Part shown: positions 61,450 through 64,000 of the stretch, piece by piece | Position numbering within the stretch: the stretch's first letter is position 1 | Layout of the letters: each line of letters opens with the position of its first letter | Assembly: GCF_019468465.1 (NCBI RefSeq) | Contig: NZ_CP080519.1 | Span: forward strand, 8,115,001-8,179,000 | From: Amycolatopsis sp. DSM 110486 | GTDB taxonomy: Bacteria > Actinomycetota > Actinomycetes > Mycobacteriales > Pseudonocardiaceae | Reading direction: 5' to 3' | Length of the DNA stretch: 64,000 nt | Made by a program: the position numbers and the translations under genes | The notes under the pieces: model-generated | What the model was told of the DNA's origin: nothing | Databases searched by the model: none | The model's input: only the letters and a program-made list of their open reading frames with translations

Positions 61450-64000
61450 ATGAACCGCCGGCGCCCTGTCCTCACCCTCCTCGCCGTCGCGCTGCTGGCC
61501 GTGTCCGGATCGGCAACCGCTGCCGCCGCACCGAGCAGCTCGGCGAAGCCGACCTCACTCAAGACTGAGAACTTCGCCGACCCGATCGGGATCGACGCCG
61601 GCAAGCCGCTGCTCAGCTGGCTGCCCGGGAAAGGCTCGGCGGGCCAGGCGGCCTACGAGATCCGCGCGACCCTCGAGTCACCGTCCCAGCACGGGAAACG
61701 CGACCTGTGGGACAGCGGGAAAGTCCGTTCCGCGAGCACCTCGAACATCCCGTATGCCGGCCCGGCCCTGCACTCCCGCGACCACGTGAGCTGGCAGGTC
61801 CGCACGTGGGACGCCACGGGGCGGGTCTCGACCTGGAGTGATCCGTCGAGCTGGGAGATGGGGCTGCTGTCCGCCTCCGACTGGTCGGCGCGCTGGATCG
61901 AGAACCCGTCGTACGACTACACCCAGCCGGACGGCAAGGAAACTCCGCTGCCCGTCTTCGGCAAGTCGTTCGCCGTGCACGGTGCGGTCAAGCAGGCCCG
62001 CCTCTACACGACCGGGCTCGGCATGTACGCCGCGACGATCAACGGCCGGCCGGTCGGCGACGCCGTGCTCGAACCGGGCCAGACCACCTACTCCGCCGAG
62101 GTCGACTACCGGACCTACGACCTCACCAGCGCACTCCGGTCGGGCACGAACACCATCGGCATGCAAACCGGCAGCGGCACCTACCAGCGCGTGAAGACGC
62201 CCGGGCGGTACTTCTTCGGCGGCACCCTCGAGCAGTACACGGTGTACGGCGAACCGAAGGTCATCGCCCAGCTCGAGATCACCTACCAGGATGGGCACCG
62301 GGAGATAGTCTCCAGCGACGGCACCTGGCGGACGGCGCTCGGCGCCACCACCTTCTCCTCGTGGTGGAGCGGCGAAGAGTACGACGCCCGCCGAGCGAGC
62401 CAGTCACCGACCTCGGCCGCCGCGCTGACCAACGCGGGCTGGCAGCAGGCGAGCCCGGTCACGCTCACGCAAGCCACGACGCCGCGCGACACCACCCCGT
62501 TGCGCGCCAACTCGCGCCCGCCGGTCACCGTCGCACAGACCGTGCGGCCGACCAGCATCCGCAAGCTCGCCGACGGCTCGTACATCCTCGACTTCGGGGC
62601 CAACCGTTCTGGCTGGCCCAGCGTGTCGGTCTCCGGACGAGCGGGTGACACCGTAACGATGATCCCGGCGGAGAACCTCGCCGCCGACAGCACCTTGGAC
62701 GTCGCCAGCACCGGCGCGAAACCGGGCAGCCAGATCGCCTACCGGTACACGCTTTCCGGACACGGCAAAGAAACGTGGCACCCGCAGTTCACCTATAGCG
62801 GCTTCCGTTACCTTCAGGTGAGTGGTCTGCTCACGGCGCCGACCAAGGACACCGTGACCGTGGACGTCATCCACGCGGCGAACCCGAGCGCGAGTGACTT
62901 CACCTCGTCGAGCGACCTGCTCAACCAGATCCACACGATCACCGAGCGGGCGATCCAGAGCAACATGATGTCGGTCATGACCGACTGCCCGGACCGCGAG
63001 AAGGGCCCGTACACCGGCGACAACCTCCAGAACCTCGACGCCCTGCTCACCGACTACGACATGTCGGCCTACGAGCCCCAGCTCGTGCGCAACATGGCCA
63101 CCGCGCAGCGGCAGCCGGGTGACGTGTCGCCGGGCTTGATCGCCAACATCGCCCCGGAGTTCCACCGCGTCGCTCCCACCACGCAGACGAAGCCCCAGGG
63201 CACCATCGAGTTCCTCGACGAAGTCAACTGGGGCGGTGCCGTCATCCGCATCCCGTGGCAGCTCTACCTCACCTACGGCGACACCCGGACGATGGCGACC
63301 TTCTACGACAACATGGTGGCCTGGCTCGACTACGAAGCGAAGAACAAGGCCGCGAACAACGGTGACATCCCCGGGCTCGGGGACTGGTCCGCGACGGACA
63401 ACACCACGCCGATGCAGCTGGCCATCCTCGCCGGCTACTACACAGCGGCGAGCAACATGGCCGGTGTCGCACAGGTCCTGGGCAAGACCGCCGACCACAC
63501 CAAGTACACCGCGTTGGCCGCCCAGCTCGCCACGGAGTTCACCACGCGCTTCCGCCACGTCGACGCGACCGGCGTCTACTACGGCAGTGACAGCGAAGCC
63601 TCCAACGCCATGGCCCTCGACGCCGGGTTGGTCGCCCCGGCCGACCGCACCGCGGTGCTCGATCGCCTTGTCGCGTCGGTGCGCAAGGCCGGCAACCACA
63701 TCACGACCGGTTCGGTCGCCCTCGGGCCGCTCTTCCGGGCGCTCGAGGCGGGGAACCGTGACGACGTCATCTACGACATGGTCGTCAACCCGACCTCGCC
63801 CGGCTACGGGTACTTGATCGCCAGCGGCCACACCACGCTGTCGGAGAGCCTGGACGGTGGCGGCTCGCAGAACCACCACTTCCTCGGCGCCGTCGACGCG
63901 TGGTTCATCCGCGGGCTCGCCGGCATCCAGCAGACAGACGGTTCGGTCGGCTACCGCGACCTCACCATCGCGCCCGCGATCGTTGGTGGCCTGACTCACG
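61450..64000 (+). CDS. Exported GH78 alpha-L-rhamnosidase (3' end cut by window edge)
   Basis: Open from ATG 61450 (after AAAGGA) to the window end, 850 codons visible. The N-terminus is a Sec signal (NRRRPVLTLLAVALLAVSGS then ATAAAA). Beta domains follow: a fibronectin-like module (YEIRATLESP, then WDSGKVRSASTSNIPYAGPA) and the GH78 N-domain (FGKSFAVHGAVKQARLYTTG). The (alpha/alpha)6 barrel carries the general-acid motif DCPDREKGPYTGDNLQNLDA with Glu517, the barrel segment EVNWGGAVIRIPWQLYLTYG and GDIPGLGDWSATDN, whose GDW is conserved. The family motif usually reads DCP.RE(K/R).GW.GD; here GPYTGD is a variant. Together with the upstream enzyme it would strip rhamnose from glycans. Confidence 0.88.
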   Translation, partial: MNRRRPVLTLLAVALLAVSGSATAAAAPSSSAKPTSLKTENFADPIGIDAGKPLLSWLPGKGSAGQAAYEIRATLESPSQHGKRDLWDSGKVRSASTSNIPYAGPALHSRDHVSWQVRTWDATGRVSTWSDPSSWEMGLLSASDWSARWIENPSYDYTQPDGKETPLPVFGKSFAVHGAVKQARLYTTGLGMYAATINGRPVGDAVLEPGQTTYSAEVDYRTYDLTSALRSGTNTIGMQTGSGTYQRVKTPGRYFFGGTLEQYTVYGEPKVIAQLEITYQDGHREIVSSDGTWRTALGATTFSSWWSGEEYDARRASQSPTSAAALTNAGWQQASPVTLTQATTPRDTTPLRANSRPPVTVAQTVRPTSIRKLADGSYILDFGANRSGWPSVSVSGRAGDTVTMIPAENLAADSTLDVASTGAKPGSQIAYRYTLSGHGKETWHPQFTYSGFRYLQVSGLLTAPTKDTVTVDVIHAANPSASDFTSSSDLLNQIHTITERAIQSNMMSVMTDCPDREKGPYTGDNLQNLDALLTDYDMSAYEPQLVRNMATAQRQPGDVSPGLIANIAPEFHRVAPTTQTKPQGTIEFLDEVNWGGAVIRIPWQLYLTYGDTRTMATFYDNMVAWLDYEAKNKAANNGDIPGLGDWSATDNTTPMQLAILAGYYTAASNMAGVAQVLGKTADHTKYTALAAQLATEFTTRFRHVDATGVYYGSDSEASNAMALDAGLVAPADRTAVLDRLVASVRKAGNHITTGSVALGPLFRALEAGNRDDVIYDMVVNPTSPGYGYLIASGHTTLSESLDGGGSQNHHFLGAVDAWFIRGLAGIQQTDGSVGYRDLTIAPAIVGGLTH

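Noticed and set aside
62404..63999. 531-codon minus ORF at the right edge
   Set aside because: It is antisense to the GH78 gene, whose catalytic motif is on the plus strand.
1..64000. CRISPR array or rRNA/tRNA genes
   Set aside because: No regularly spaced repeats and no recognisable rRNA or cloverleaf sequence were seen in this reading; a tRNAscan run would be decisive.

Overview
The window is high-GC actinobacterial DNA with strong codon bias, GTG and TTG starts and many 4-8 nt gene overlaps. Families such as SARP-NACHT regulators, Acg-type nitroreductases, a glucosaminidase-like GH2 and tandem tyrosine recombinases suggest Pseudonocardiaceae, perhaps Amycolatopsis; this is inference and no marker gene settles it. 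I saw no rRNA, tRNA or CRISPR array.

Left part (1-23 kb) is a scarred accessory region. A partial prolyl aminopeptidase and a GNAT acetyltransferase are followed by two overlapping tyrosine recombinases (2.1-5.8 kb, the first frameshifted) that abut truncated IS3 and IS30 transposase genes. Intact genes (lipoprotein, apolipoprotein N-acyltransferase-like enzyme, Acg-type nitroreductase, HtrA-like protease, secreted beta-propeller phosphoesterase, VOC/YCII pair, LuxR regulator, SnoaL-like protein) alternate with remnants: NarK-type MFS, XRE regulator, dimethylformamidase-like secreted protein, PucR and TetR fragments, SUKH-like domain, type-B carboxylesterase, HD-domain regulator.

Middle part (23.6-45.3 kb) holds an FAD monooxygenase convergent with a cupin, a SARP-NACHT-membrane regulator, a Tat-exported GH2 enzyme behind a perfect palindromic operator, and an FtsX-type ABC exporter divergent from an OmpR-type two-component system with phased CTGAAG repeats between them. 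Then come a HEPN-like protein of unknown role, a DNA polymerase III alpha remnant, a beta-lactamase-family lipoprotein, a ParB-like/SulP transporter pair and a DoxX membrane protein.

Right part (45.8-64 kb) has an SNF2 helicase coupled to a SWIM zinc-finger protein, a decayed second copy of the SUKH locus seen at 17.4-18.1 kb, and a glycan-use locus. That locus has operator-like inverted repeats, a sugar ABC importer (binding protein, single-domain ATPase, permease), an enolase-superfamily enzyme, a signal-less periplasmic-binding-fold protein, a ROK repressor, a 31-codon ORF before a stand-alone LuxR-type HTH protein, and two exported alpha-L-rhamnosidase-type enzymes (GH106-like and GH78, the latter cut by the window edge). 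The likely scheme is that exported enzymes release rhamnose-containing sugars, the importer takes them up, and the ROK protein senses them.
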